Source of the DNA: Gp6-AA40 sp035496255
Lineage (GTDB): Bacteria > Acidobacteriota > Vicinamibacteria > Vicinamibacterales > UBA2999
Reading direction: 5' to 3'
Assembly: GCA_035496255.1 (NCBI GenBank)
Contig: DATJEU010000033.1
Location: forward strand, 62,001-126,000
DNA length: 64,000 nucleotides
Under the pieces are notes generated by a model. The model did no database searches and had not been told where the DNA came from. It saw only the letters and a program-made list of their open reading frames with translations. Positions 17,432 to 25,138 of this stretch are shown here, in pieces; the stretch's first letter is position 1; every line of letters begins with the position of its first letter. The position numbers and the translations under genes are program-made.

Positions 17432-18299
17432 AGCCGCAGGCATTCATCATCCCGACGTGGCACAGCGAGAAGTCGAAGCGCACGGGATCGCCAGGATTGA
17501 TCTCGCGCAGCCGCGCGGTGATCCCGGCAGCCATCTTCCATCCGGGGCTGGCGTAGTGCGTCAGCCGAAGGCAGTGCCCGAGGCGGATGACGTGCGTATC
17601 GAGCGGCACGATCAAACGTGACGGCGATACGCGTTTCCACACGCCGAGATCGATCGCATCACCGCGGACCATCCAGCGCAGAAAGAGATTGAGGCGCTTG
17701 CAGGCGCTGCCGCCGGATGGCCGCGGAAAGAAGTAGCAGACACCCGCGCGTGTCGGCACGGCTGTGCCGTAGACCTCGCGTAGATTGGTCTGGAGCGCGC
17801 GTTCCGAGAACGAATCGAGCGCCGGGCCGATGTCGGGTGACAACGGATCGTCGCCCTGCACGAAGAACTCCTCGATCGATCCGGCTTCACGCAGCATTCG
17901 GCGGAGCACGATCAGCAGCGCGACCAGATCGCGGCCACGGATCCAGCGATGCACGAGCGGCTCGATCCGGCGGCTGTCGCGCACCGGCTTGAACCCGCGG
18001 ACGAAGGCAGCGGGATGCGGTCCCATCACCTCGAGCAACGCCTCGATCGATTGCAGCACGCTGGCCACGCGCCCGAACGCCAGCGCCGCCGCGCAGAAGC
18101 CCACGATCTCGCGGTCCTCGCTCGTCTTGTAACGGCGGACGATGTGGACGGGATCGGAGGCGGAGTTGACGTGATCGAAGCTGGTATAGAGCGTTTCGAG
18201 TCGCGCCGCGAAATCAGGTTCGCGGCCCGGCCTTAACCGGGCGCGCACCGTGTCCGGTTTCAGATGGGCCTCATGACGCCGCGAGCCGGGCAAGAGCAT
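17346..18299 (-). CDS. TIGR02757 (DUF2400) family protein, function unknown
   Basis: 317 residues. The family block YFFPRPSGGSACKRLNLFLRWMVR (shown here only by its flanks: YFFPRPSGGS and KRLNLFLRWM), then DLGVW and PLDTHVIRLG, identify TIGR02757. The ending CPLRGIC supplies cysteines like those near the C-terminus of DNA-glycosylase-like HhH proteins, to which this family is distantly similar; that relation is an inference. Its 3' end overlaps the convergent GT4 gene by 86 bases, and its start overlaps the GNAT gene by 29 bases. The latter suggests co-expression with the pyr genes. Confidence 0.82.
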   Translation of the reverse strand: MLLPGSRRHEAHLKPDTVRARLRPGREPDFAARLETLYTSFDHVNSASDPVHIVRRYKTSEDREIVGFCAAALAFGRVASVLQSIEALLEVMGPHPAAFVRGFKPVRDSRRIEPLVHRWIRGRDLVALLIVLRRMLREAGSIEEFFVQGDDPLSPDIGPALDSFSERALQTNLREVYGTAVPTRAGVCYFFPRPSGGSACKRLNLFLRWMVRGDAIDLGVWKRVSPSRLIVPLDTHVIRLGHCLRLTHYASPGWKMAAGITARLREINPGDPVRFDFSLCHVGMMNACGFNRPQRDSQCPLRGICKPRPSPRPSSRR

Positions 18300-18747
18300 C
18301 TCCCGTGACGCGGCAGATGCGCCACTCCTCCATCACCTCCGCGCCCATCCGGCGGTAGAAGCCGATGGCCGGCTGGTTCCAGTCGAGCACCGACCACTCG
18401 TACCGGGCGCAGCCACGCTCGATCGCGATCCGCGCGAGCGCCACCAGCAGCGCCCGGCCATAACCGTGACCGCGGCGCTCGGGAAGCACGAACAGATCCT
18501 CGAGGTAGATTCCAGCCTTGCCCCGAAACGTCGAGTAGTTGTGGAAGAACAACGCGTAGCCGACCGTGTCGTCGTCTTCGCGCGCGAGAATCACCTCAGC
18601 GTACGGGCGCGGTCCGAAGAGAGCGTGAAGGATGTCGTCCTCGGTCGCCACCATTTCGTGCTCGAGGCGTTCGTACTTCGCCAGCGCCCTGATCAAGTCG
18701 ACGATCACCGGAACGTCGGCTTCCACAGCCGGGGCGATGGTCAGCAT
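18271..18747 (-). CDS. GNAT family N-acetyltransferase (diamine acetyltransferase-like)
   Basis: 158 residues, acetyl-CoA-dependent acyl transfer. The ATG at 18747 overlaps the upstream stop in TGATG, better than the start 11 codons earlier. The acetyl-CoA loop is VLPERRGHGYGRALL and is followed by EWSVLDWNQPAIGFYRRMGA, the pattern of the spermidine/spermine acetyltransferase-like subgroup. The substrate is not determinable. Translational coupling to the OPRT paralogue puts it in the pyrR transcript. Confidence 0.88.
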   Translation of the reverse strand: MLTIAPAVEADVPVIVDLIRALAKYERLEHEMVATEDDILHALFGPRPYAEVILAREDDDTVGYALFFHNYSTFRGKAGIYLEDLFVLPERRGHGYGRALLVALARIAIERGCARYEWSVLDWNQPAIGFYRRMGAEVMEEWRICRVTGDALARLAAS

Positions 18748-19367
18748 CAGAATGCGGTCACCGCTACGCCGGCCTTGCACAGCGGGCAGTCGACGGTCGC
18801 AAAGTTGTCAGGCGCCTTGTATTCCGCCAGCGCGATATTCGGTACGCCAGGATCCACCAACGCTTCCATGCGGTCGTAAATCTCGGCCGTCGCCACCACC
18901 GTCCCACCGGCCTCACGAATCACGCCGGCACACCGCGCGAACGTCTGCCCGGTATTCCGCACGTCGTCGACGAGCAGCACGTTGCGACCGCGCACCTGCT
19001 GTTGATAGAAGCGGCTCAACGTCTGGCCGCCGTCTCGATCGACGCTCAACGGCGCGAACATCGTCGGCGGCCGGGTCATCGGCCGGCGACTGTCGAGCAG
19101 TCCGGCGATCGTGTGACCGAGCAGCGCGCCACCCATCACCGGGCCGGCCACCACTTCGACGCCGTCGAGAAGCGACACCGGGATCATGTCCAACAGATCC
19201 TGCGCAAAACGCCAGATCGTGCTCGGATATCGGAACAACTGGTGCGGGTTCAAGTACAGAGAACCGTGGTAGCCGTTGCCGAAATCGAAGTGACCGTTCA
19301 GCATCAGGACTTCGTATCGCTGCAGGTCGGCCAGCGCCTTTTCGCGGATATCGTCTCGACGCGTCAT
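18747..19367 (-). CDS. Orotate phosphoribosyltransferase-like protein (PyrE paralogue)
   Basis: 206 residues from the ATG at 19367, which overlaps the pyrC stop in ATGA. The PRPP loop reads VLLVDDVRNTGQTF, a type I PRTase motif with RN in place of the usual IT/YT. The C-terminus carries the same CPLCxAG pair seen in PyrE at 12958. The substrate loop (GHFDFGNGYHGSLY) differs from the TSGxHSxxY of the other copy. Its place inside pyrB-pyrC suggests a pyrimidine role; whether it uses orotate or another base is open. Confidence 0.8.
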   Translation of the reverse strand: MTRRDDIREKALADLQRYEVLMLNGHFDFGNGYHGSLYLNPHQLFRYPSTIWRFAQDLLDMIPVSLLDGVEVVAGPVMGGALLGHTIAGLLDSRRPMTRPPTMFAPLSVDRDGGQTLSRFYQQQVRGRNVLLVDDVRNTGQTFARCAGVIREAGGTVVATAEIYDRMEALVDPGVPNIALAEYKAPDNFATVDCPLCKAGVAVTAF

Positions 19368-20671
19368 ACCGTCAGTCCCGCCGCAGCATTGCTGTACACC
19401 GTGCGTCCGCCGACGATGGTGGCGGCGACGCCGCCGCGGAGGATCCAACCGTCAAAGGGCGTGTTTCGCGATTTCGAATGCAGCGACCGCGCGTCAATCG
19501 TTACTCTCAGATCCGGTGCCAGGATCGTGATGTCCGCAGCCACGCCGGCAGAGAGTGTTCCTCCGGTCAGTCGCAGGATCGTTGCCGGGTTGCACGACAG
19601 CAGCTCGATCATCCGCGGCAACGTGATGTGCCCGGCATGGACCAGACGATCGAACGTGAGCGGGACCGCGGTTTCGAGACCGACGATGCCGAAGGGAGCG
19701 CGATCGAATTCGACGCTCTTCTCGTCGTAGTGATGCGGCGCGTGATCGGTGGCGATCACGTCCACCGTGCCGTCGGCAATCCCGGCCACCATCGCATCGC
19801 GATCCGTGTCCGACCGCAGCGGCGGGTTCATCTTCGTATTGGTGTCGTACGGAATCGGTTTCGCCAGCGCCTCGTCGGTGAGCGTGAAGTGATGCGGCGC
19901 CACCTCACACGTGACGCGGATGCCTGCTTCCTTGCCCTTCCGCACCGCGCGCATCGACTGCCTGGCGCTCATGTGCGCGACGTGAAAGTGCGATCCGGTG
20001 AGCTCGGCCAGCAGAATTCCGCGCTCGGCCCCGAGCGCTTCGCACGCGCCTGGAATGCCGCGCAGCCCGAGGGCCGAGGCATGAAATCCCTCGTGAGCGA
20101 CGCCGTCTGCCTTGAGCGACGTGTCCTCGCAGTGCTCGACCAGCGGCATGTTGAACATCCCTGCGTACTCCATCGCGCGCCGCATCAGCATGGCCGTGGA
20201 CGTCGGATGGCCATCGTCGGTGATCGCGACGCAACCGGCCTCGCGAAGTTCGGCGATATCGGCGAGCAGCTCGCCTTTCGATCCCTTCGACACCGCGCCG
20301 ATCGGGTACACCCGCGCGAGACTGGCCTCACGCGCCTTCGCCAGAATCAGCGCCGTGACGTTGGCGCTGTCGTTCACCGGCACGGTATTCGGCATGCACG
20401 CGACCGCCGTGAAACCGCCGGCAACCGCTGCTGCCGTTCCCGTCGCCACTGTTTCTTTGTGCTCCTGCCCGGGCTCGCGCAGGTGGACGTGCATGTCGAT
20501 CAGCCCGGGGCTGACGATGAATCCCGCCGGGATCTCGATGACGGTGGCGCCATTGACCGGAAGATCGCGACCAACCTGCGCGATGCGATCGCCGTCGATC
20601 AATACGTCGCAGGTGCCGTCGATCCGGTTCGCGGGATCGATGACCCGCCCGCCCTTAAGCAGCTTCTTCAT
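19364..20671 (-). CDS. pyrC: Dihydroorotase
   Basis: Interconverts carbamoyl aspartate and dihydroorotate. It has 435 residues of the class I (multifunctional-type) family. The zinc motif DMHVHLREPG is near residue 60, and the catalytic Asp lies in TDHAPHHY. The start lies inside the last codons of pyrB (17-base overlap), and the stop overlaps the next gene by 4 bases, so the pyrR-B-C-OPRT block is tightly coupled. Confidence 0.96.
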   Translation of the reverse strand: MKKLLKGGRVIDPANRIDGTCDVLIDGDRIAQVGRDLPVNGATVIEIPAGFIVSPGLIDMHVHLREPGQEHKETVATGTAAAVAGGFTAVACMPNTVPVNDSANVTALILAKAREASLARVYPIGAVSKGSKGELLADIAELREAGCVAITDDGHPTSTAMLMRRAMEYAGMFNMPLVEHCEDTSLKADGVAHEGFHASALGLRGIPGACEALGAERGILLAELTGSHFHVAHMSARQSMRAVRKGKEAGIRVTCEVAPHHFTLTDEALAKPIPYDTNTKMNPPLRSDTDRDAMVAGIADGTVDVIATDHAPHHYDEKSVEFDRAPFGIVGLETAVPLTFDRLVHAGHITLPRMIELLSCNPATILRLTGGTLSAGVAADITILAPDLRVTIDARSLHSKSRNTPFDGWILRGGVAATIVGGRTVYSNAAAGLTV

Positions 20672-21611
20672 GTTCCGCCCCCTCCTGACCTCCCGAGCCG
20701 GCCAGCAGGTAGAGGACCGCCATCCGTACCGCGACGCCGTTCGAGACCTGGTCGAGAATCACCGAGTACGGACCGTCGGCCACTTCCGATGAAATCTCGA
20801 CCCCTCGATTCATCGGCCCGGGATGCATGATGGTGACGTCCGGCCTGGCACTCTTGAGCCGCGCTTCCGTCATGCCGAACACGTTGTAGTACTCGCGCAG
20901 CGAGGGAAAGTAGGCCCCCTCCATCCGTTCGAGCTGAATGCGCAGGAGCATGACGACGTCCGCGTCACGCACGGCTTCATCGATGACGCTGGTGGCACGA
21001 ACGCCGAAGTCGCGGATGTTCGCCGGAATCAACGTCGGCGGCCCGCACACCCACACGTCGGCGCCCATTTTCGTGAGCAGGTGGATATTGGACCGCAGCA
21101 CGCGGCTGTGCAGCAGGTCGCCGATGATGGCCACCTTGAGACCGGATAGCCGGCCCTTGCGCTCGCGGATCGTGTACGCGTCGAGCAGCGCCTGCGTCGG
21201 ATGCTCGTGCAGGCCGTCGCCGGCGTTGATGATTGCGGACCGGCAGATGCGCGAGAGCAGGTGGCACGCACCCGACGAGGAGTGCCGGAGCACGATCATG
21301 TCCGGGTTCATCGCCTCGAGGTTCATGGCGGTGTCGGCAAGCGTCTCACCCTTGACGACGCTCGAAGTGGCGATCGCGACGTTGAGCGTATCGGCGCTCA
21401 GGCGCTTCTCGGCGATTTCGAACGACGTCCGCGTCCGCGTGCTCGGCTCGAAGAACAGGTTGACCACCGTCTTGCCGCGAAGCGCAGGTACCTTCTTCAC
21501 GGTCCGCGAGCCGATTTCCTTCATCGCCTGCGCGGTGTCGAGAATCAGCGTGATCTCGTCCGGCGTCAGCTCGGAGATACCGAGCAGGTCCTTGCGGCGA
21601 AGTCCGCTCAT
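20655..21611 (-). CDS. pyrB: Aspartate carbamoyltransferase catalytic subunit
   Basis: Forms carbamoyl aspartate from carbamoyl phosphate and aspartate. It has 318 residues. The carbamoyl-phosphate site is FEPSTRTRTSFE, and HPTQALLDAYT and HPGPMNRGVEI complete the active site. No pyrI regulatory subunit is seen; control is expected to come from PyrR instead. It overlaps pyrR by 4 bases. Confidence 0.97.
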   Translation of the reverse strand: MSGLRRKDLLGISELTPDEITLILDTAQAMKEIGSRTVKKVPALRGKTVVNLFFEPSTRTRTSFEIAEKRLSADTLNVAIATSSVVKGETLADTAMNLEAMNPDMIVLRHSSSGACHLLSRICRSAIINAGDGLHEHPTQALLDAYTIRERKGRLSGLKVAIIGDLLHSRVLRSNIHLLTKMGADVWVCGPPTLIPANIRDFGVRATSVIDEAVRDADVVMLLRIQLERMEGAYFPSLREYYNVFGMTEARLKSARPDVTIMHPGPMNRGVEISSEVADGPYSVILDQVSNGVAVRMAVLYLLAGSGGQEGAEHEEAA

Positions 21612-22171
21612 CGCGCCCCTCCCGGCTTCGACGGGTCGACGGCCTGTTCGAGCACGACTTCGTCCACGCCGTCGCTTTCCTGCAGCCGCACCTGCACGCT
21701 TTCGTCGGCCGCGGTCGGCAGGTTCTTGCCGACGTAGTCGGCCTTGATCGGCAGCTCGCGATGGCCGCGATCGACCAGGACGATCAACTGAATCGCCTTC
21801 GGCCGTCCGAAGTCGATCAGCGCGTCCAGCGCCGCCCGCGTCGTCCGGCCGGTGTAGAGCACGTCGTCCACGAGCAGAATCTTGCGGTTGTCGATTGAAA
21901 ACGGGATTTCGGTCATGCGGACGAGCGGCTGTGGACCGACGGCCTGGCGCATCAGGTCGTCGCGGTAGAGCGTGATGTCGAGCGCACCGGTCGCGATGTC
22001 GTGGCCGGTGATCTCCTTCAACGACTGGCCGATGCGGCGCGCGATGTGAACGCCGCGCGTGCGGACGCCGACAAGCGCCAGATCTTCGACGCCCTTATTG
22101 CGCTCGACGATTTCGTGTGCAATGCGGGTAAGGGTGCGGCCGATGCGGTCCGCATCCATGACTATTGGCAC
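21608..22171 (-). CDS. pyrR: Bifunctional pyr operon regulator / uracil phosphoribosyltransferase PyrR
   Basis: RNA-binding regulator that senses UMP/UTP and represses pyr genes by binding a leader hairpin; it also has a uracil PRTase activity. It has 187 residues. The PRPP motif ILLVDDVLYTGRTTRAALDAL is diagnostic, and RQAVGPQPLVRMTEIP fits the RNA-binding face. The start is either GTG at 22171 or ATG at 22159; neither has a good ribosome-binding site. A PyrR-binding hairpin lies about 110 bases upstream, in its own leader. Confidence 0.95.
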   Translation of the reverse strand: MPIVMDADRIGRTLTRIAHEIVERNKGVEDLALVGVRTRGVHIARRIGQSLKEITGHDIATGALDITLYRDDLMRQAVGPQPLVRMTEIPFSIDNRKILLVDDVLYTGRTTRAALDALIDFGRPKAIQLIVLVDRGHRELPIKADYVGKNLPTAADESVQVRLQESDGVDEVVLEQAVDPSKPGGAR

Positions 22172-22183
22172 TGGTGGACCGTC

Positions 22184-22200
22184 CGTGCCGTGCGGGCACG
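22184..22200 (-). promoter_or_regulatory. Hairpin 12 bases upstream of the pyrR start
   Basis: A perfect 6-bp stem CGTGCC/GGCACG with a 5-base loop in the pyrR leader, just before the start codon. It could mask translation initiation, but no direct pairing with the PyrR-binding hairpin is obvious. Confidence 0.35.
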
Positions 22201-22283
22201 TGTAAGAGCGAGCGGCTGAGCGGGATTGGCCGGCCGCGACAACGGAGCGGCCGCATGTGTGCGGGAGATGTGTACCACGTAAT

Positions 22284-22319
22284 CCTCTTTGCGGACTCGC
22301 AGGTCCGCGGTTAAAGAGA
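22284..22319 (-). promoter_or_regulatory. PyrR-binding loop in the pyrR leader RNA
   Basis: Read on the minus strand, a lower stem CUCUUU/AAAGAG encloses a one-sided bulge (AACC, giving UUUAA), an upper stem GCGGAC/GUCCGC and the terminal hexaloop CUGCGA. The hexaloop fits the CNGNGA consensus of PyrR-binding hairpins, and the UUUAA on the 5' side and the asymmetric bulge are also as described for that RNA family. It starts at about the first transcribed base after the -10 box at 22327. No clear intrinsic terminator follows, so control may be translational rather than by attenuation. Confidence 0.8.
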
Positions 22320-22325
22320 CCTCGC

Positions 22326-22332
22326 TATAGTA
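22326..22332. promoter_or_regulatory. Overlapping divergent -10 boxes for pyrR (minus) and pyrD (plus)
   Basis: The plus strand reads TATAGT at 22326-22331 (5 of 6 to TATAAT) and the minus strand reads TACTAT at 22327-22332 (5 of 6). Both are correctly placed for the pyrR and pyrD genes, whose starts lie about 156 and 15 bases away. -35 matches are weak. If used, pyrD would have a very short leader. Confidence 0.4.
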
Positions 22333-22345
22333 ACCTGAAGCGCCG

Positions 22346-23443
22346 GTGAGCTTGTACTCCGCGCTGGCGCGCCCCGTCCTGTTCGCGCTCGACGCCGAGC
22401 GCGCGCACGACGTCACGATGGCGGCATTGCAATGGCCGCTGACTTCCAGCCTCCTCCAAATCGTCGCTGCACCCGTGGTTCCGGCGCTGCGGCAACAGGT
22501 TTTTGGCCACAGTTTCACGAGTCCAGTAGGGCTCGCGGCCGGGCTCGACAAGCAGGGCATCGCGGTACCCGCGTGGGGCGCGCTCGGCTTTGGCTTCGCC
22601 GAGATCGGTACCGTGACGCCGCGGCCGCAGCCGGGGAATCCGAAGCCACGCCTGTTTCGATTGCCTGCCGATCGTGCGGTGATCAACCGGTTGGGGTTCA
22701 ACAGCGCGGGCGCTGTCGCGGTGGCAGAAAACCTGTCACAGCGGGGCCATAAAGGCCCGGCCTGCCGCGAGATTCGGGTGGGAATCAACATCGGCAAAAA
22801 CAAAGCGACGCCGAACGACGCCGCGGTCGACGATTACCTGGCCTGTGTCGACGCGCTGCATCCCTTTGCCGACTACGTCGTGATCAACGTCAGCTCACCC
22901 AATACGGCCGGCTTGCGGGCGCTGCAGCAGGCCGGCACGCTCCGTCCGCTGGTCGAGCAGGTGGTGATGCGCGTGAAGACCGCAGCCGGGCGCCATGTTC
23001 CCGTGCTGGTCAAGGTGTCGCCTGATATGAGCGAGGCGGACCTGCTCGCGTCGGTGGACGCGGCCCTTGAAGGCGGAGCTGCGGGCGTCATCGCGACGAA
23101 TACGACGACGTCGCGCGGTGGATTGGCGACCCGGGGACCGCGGGTGAGCGAGACCGGCGGGCTCAGCGGCGCGCCGCTCAAACGGGTCGCGAACGATGCG
23201 TGCCGGGCGCTGTTCCGTCATCTTGGCCGACAAATCCCGATCATCGGCGTTGGCGGCATCTTCAGCGCCGACGACGCCTATGAACGGGTGCGAGCCGGCG
23301 CGAGCTTGATCCAGGTCTACACGGGATTCATTTATGAAGGTCCGCAGGTCGTCTCGCGGATCGTCACCGGTCTGGCCGCGCGCCTCGACCGTGACGGCTT
23401 TTCGTCTCTCGCAGACGCAGTAGGAGTCGATGCCCGCATCTGA
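22346..23443 (+). CDS. pyrD: Dihydroorotate dehydrogenase (quinone), class 2
   Basis: Membrane-associated FMN enzyme that oxidises dihydroorotate with quinone. It has 365 residues, GTG start. Class 2 features are the N-terminal amphipathic segment (LYSALARPVLFALDAE), VGLAAGLDKQG, the catalytic serine in NVSSPNTAGLR, and the FMN-phosphate loop IIGVGGIFSADDAYE. It is divergent from pyrR and overlaps pyrF by 14 bases. Confidence 0.96.
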   Translation: MSLYSALARPVLFALDAERAHDVTMAALQWPLTSSLLQIVAAPVVPALRQQVFGHSFTSPVGLAAGLDKQGIAVPAWGALGFGFAEIGTVTPRPQPGNPKPRLFRLPADRAVINRLGFNSAGAVAVAENLSQRGHKGPACREIRVGINIGKNKATPNDAAVDDYLACVDALHPFADYVVINVSSPNTAGLRALQQAGTLRPLVEQVVMRVKTAAGRHVPVLVKVSPDMSEADLLASVDAALEGGAAGVIATNTTTSRGGLATRGPRVSETGGLSGAPLKRVANDACRALFRHLGRQIPIIGVGGIFSADDAYERVRAGASLIQVYTGFIYEGPQVVSRIVTGLAARLDRDGFSSLADAVGVDARI

Positions 23444-24179
23444 GCATCTCGTTCACCCCGAGGCAAAGCGTCAACGTCTGCTGGTGGCGCTCGACGTCGA
23501 TACCGGCGCGCGTGCGCTCGAACTCGCGCGGAGCCTGCGCGACATCGCCGGCGGCTTCAAGATCGGCAGCCGTCTGTTCACGCTCGAAGGGCCGGCGCTG
23601 GTCCGCGCGGTTGCCGATACCGGCGCCCGTGTCTTTCTCGACCTGAAGTTTCACGACATTCCGAACACCGTGGCGCAGGCCGTCGAGTCCGCCGTACTCA
23701 CCGGCGCATGGATGGTCAACGTGCATGCGTCGGGTGGAAGGCCGATGATGGCGGCCGCACGAAAAGCGGCCACTGAAACTGCCGCGCGAAGTGGAACGCC
23801 CGCACCGCTCGTGATCGCCGTGACGGTGCTGACGAGCATGGACCAGCCCACGCTGAAAACCGTCGGCGTCGACCGGCCATTGGCCGATCACGTCATTACG
23901 CTCGCCAGGATGACGAAGGAAGCGGGACTCGATGGGGTGGTGGCATCGCCGCTCGAGACCGCAGCCATCCGTGCGGCCTGCGGGCCGGACTTCGCGATCG
24001 TCACTCCGGGCATTCGCGGTGCGTCCGCGGGCGGTGAGATGAACGATCAGTCGCGGACGCTCGGGCCCGCCGAAGCAGTACGGGTCGGCGCCACCTATAT
24101 CGTGGTCGGCCGGCCCATTATCGGTGCCGCGGATCCGAGAGCCGCTGCCGAAGCGATCGTGGCTGAATTAGTGGATTAA
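23430..24179 (+). CDS. pyrF: Orotidine 5'-phosphate decarboxylase
   Basis: Decarboxylates OMP to UMP, the last step of the pathway. It has 249 residues. The catalytic D-K-D network is in DLKFHDIPNTV, with LLVALDVDT at the first strand, TPGIRG and VVGRPIIGAADP at the phosphate site. It overlaps the pyrD 3' end by 14 bases. A hairpin repeat with flanking A and T runs follows its stop. Confidence 0.96.
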   Translation: MPASEHLVHPEAKRQRLLVALDVDTGARALELARSLRDIAGGFKIGSRLFTLEGPALVRAVADTGARVFLDLKFHDIPNTVAQAVESAVLTGAWMVNVHASGGRPMMAAARKAATETAARSGTPAPLVIAVTVLTSMDQPTLKTVGVDRPLADHVITLARMTKEAGLDGVVASPLETAAIRAACGPDFAIVTPGIRGASAGGEMNDQSRTLGPAEAVRVGATYIVVGRPIIGAADPRAAAEAIVAELVD

Positions 24180-24283
24180 AAAAGCCACGACGGACACGAC
24201 GTAAGCCGACGCACACGACGGCCACAATCAGCTTCGTCGTGATCGTCGTCACTGTCGTGTCGTCGTGGCTTCTTTCTCTGTTT
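24178..24283. repeat. Iterated-word hairpin, CACGACG family (copy 1), probable bidirectional terminator
   Basis: The left arm begins with an A-run and GCCACGACGGACACGACG; the right arm ends with GTCGTGTCGTCGTGGC and a T-rich stretch. The inner arms continue with further CACGACG and CGTCGTGA blocks around a short loop near 24230. It separates the convergent pyrF and pal genes, and the A/T flanks make it a plausible terminator for both. Confidence 0.75.
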
Positions 24284-24293
24284 CTCCGCCTTC

Positions 24294-24875
24294 CTACTTA
24301 CCCGTGATCACGAAGTGCCCGCGGCGGTTCAGTGCCCAGCAGTCGGCGTTCTCCTCGCGGCAGACCGGTTCCTCTTCGCCCTTGCTGACGACCACCAGAC
24401 GATCGCCCATCACGCCAAGGCCGACGAGATATTCCTTCACCGCGTTGGCGCGCCGCTCGCCGAGCGCCAGGTTGTATTCGTTGGTGCCGCGCGAGTCCGC
24501 GTGCCCCTCAACCGACACGCGCACCGTCGTCCAACGCTTCAGATAGTCCGCGTTCTTCTGCAGCACGGCGCGCTGATCGTCGCGGATCGTCGACATGTCG
24601 TAGTCGAACCTCACGTCGGCGAGCGGCATCTCGGCGTTCAACTGATCGACCGTCTTGCGGGCGAAGATTTCCTCTTCCGTGAGCGGTCGCGGCGCCGGGG
24701 CCGGAGCGGGCGCAGGCGCAGGAGCGGGCGGCGGTGGCGGTGGCGGTGCAGCAGCCACGGGGGGAGCGGGCGGCTGCGGCGGCGGCGGTGGGGGCGTCTT
24801 CTTTGCACACCCGGTGAATGCCATCACCATCACCAGCGTGATGGCGGTCAACGACACACAGCCGCGTAATTTCAT
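24294..24875 (-). CDS. pal: Peptidoglycan-associated lipoprotein (OmpA/Pal family)
   Basis: Outer-membrane lipoprotein that anchors the envelope to peptidoglycan. The ATG at 24875 has AGGAG upstream and gives 193 residues. A signal peptide ends in the lipobox FTGC (Cys about residue 23), then a Pro/Ala low-complexity linker, then the OmpA-like domain from about residue 85: VRFDYDMSTI and the peptidoglycan-binding VEGHADSRGTNEYNLALGERRA. No tol genes adjoin it, so symbol assignment rests on the protein alone. Confidence 0.88.
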   Translation of the reverse strand: MKLRGCVSLTAITLVMVMAFTGCAKKTPPPPPPQPPAPPVAAAPPPPPPPAPAPAPAPAPAPRPLTEEEIFARKTVDQLNAEMPLADVRFDYDMSTIRDDQRAVLQKNADYLKRWTTVRVSVEGHADSRGTNEYNLALGERRANAVKEYLVGLGVMGDRLVVVSKGEEEPVCREENADCWALNRRGHFVITGK

Positions 24876-24979
24876 CAGCGGAAGTCTCCTGCGAATGGGA
24901 TTTGGCACGAGCCGGTGCGAGGGTATACGGCGCGATCGATCGTGTCAATCAGGGAGAGACCGTATGGCGGAGTTCAAGA

Positions 24980-25080
24980 AACTCCCAACTCCCAACCACT
25001 TGCGCCTCCCAACTCCCAGATATGTCCTCGGGGCCGGAATTGGGAGTTGGGGAGCGACAGACGTCGGGTGTTGGGAGTTA
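24980..25080. repeat. Iterated-word hairpin, CTCCCAACT family (copy 3)
   Basis: Left arm AACTCCCAACTCCCAACC then CTCCCAACTCCCAG; right arm ATTGGGAGTTGGGGAG then GTTGGGAGTT, with a loop near 25025-25038. It lies between two co-directional minus-strand genes (pal and the gene ending at 25139), about 60 bases past the end of the latter's stop on the minus strand. Confidence 0.75.
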
Positions 25081-25138
25081 ACGAGATGAGGCCGGTGGCG
25101 CCCACGGATCTCTCACGGGCGCCACCGAAACGTGACGA

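Noticed and set aside
18632..20830. A 730-codon open frame on the plus strand
   Set aside because: It is antisense to pyrC, the PyrE paralogue and the GNAT gene, all with clear motifs; its translation is Arg-rich and shows no domain. It reflects GC-biased third positions.
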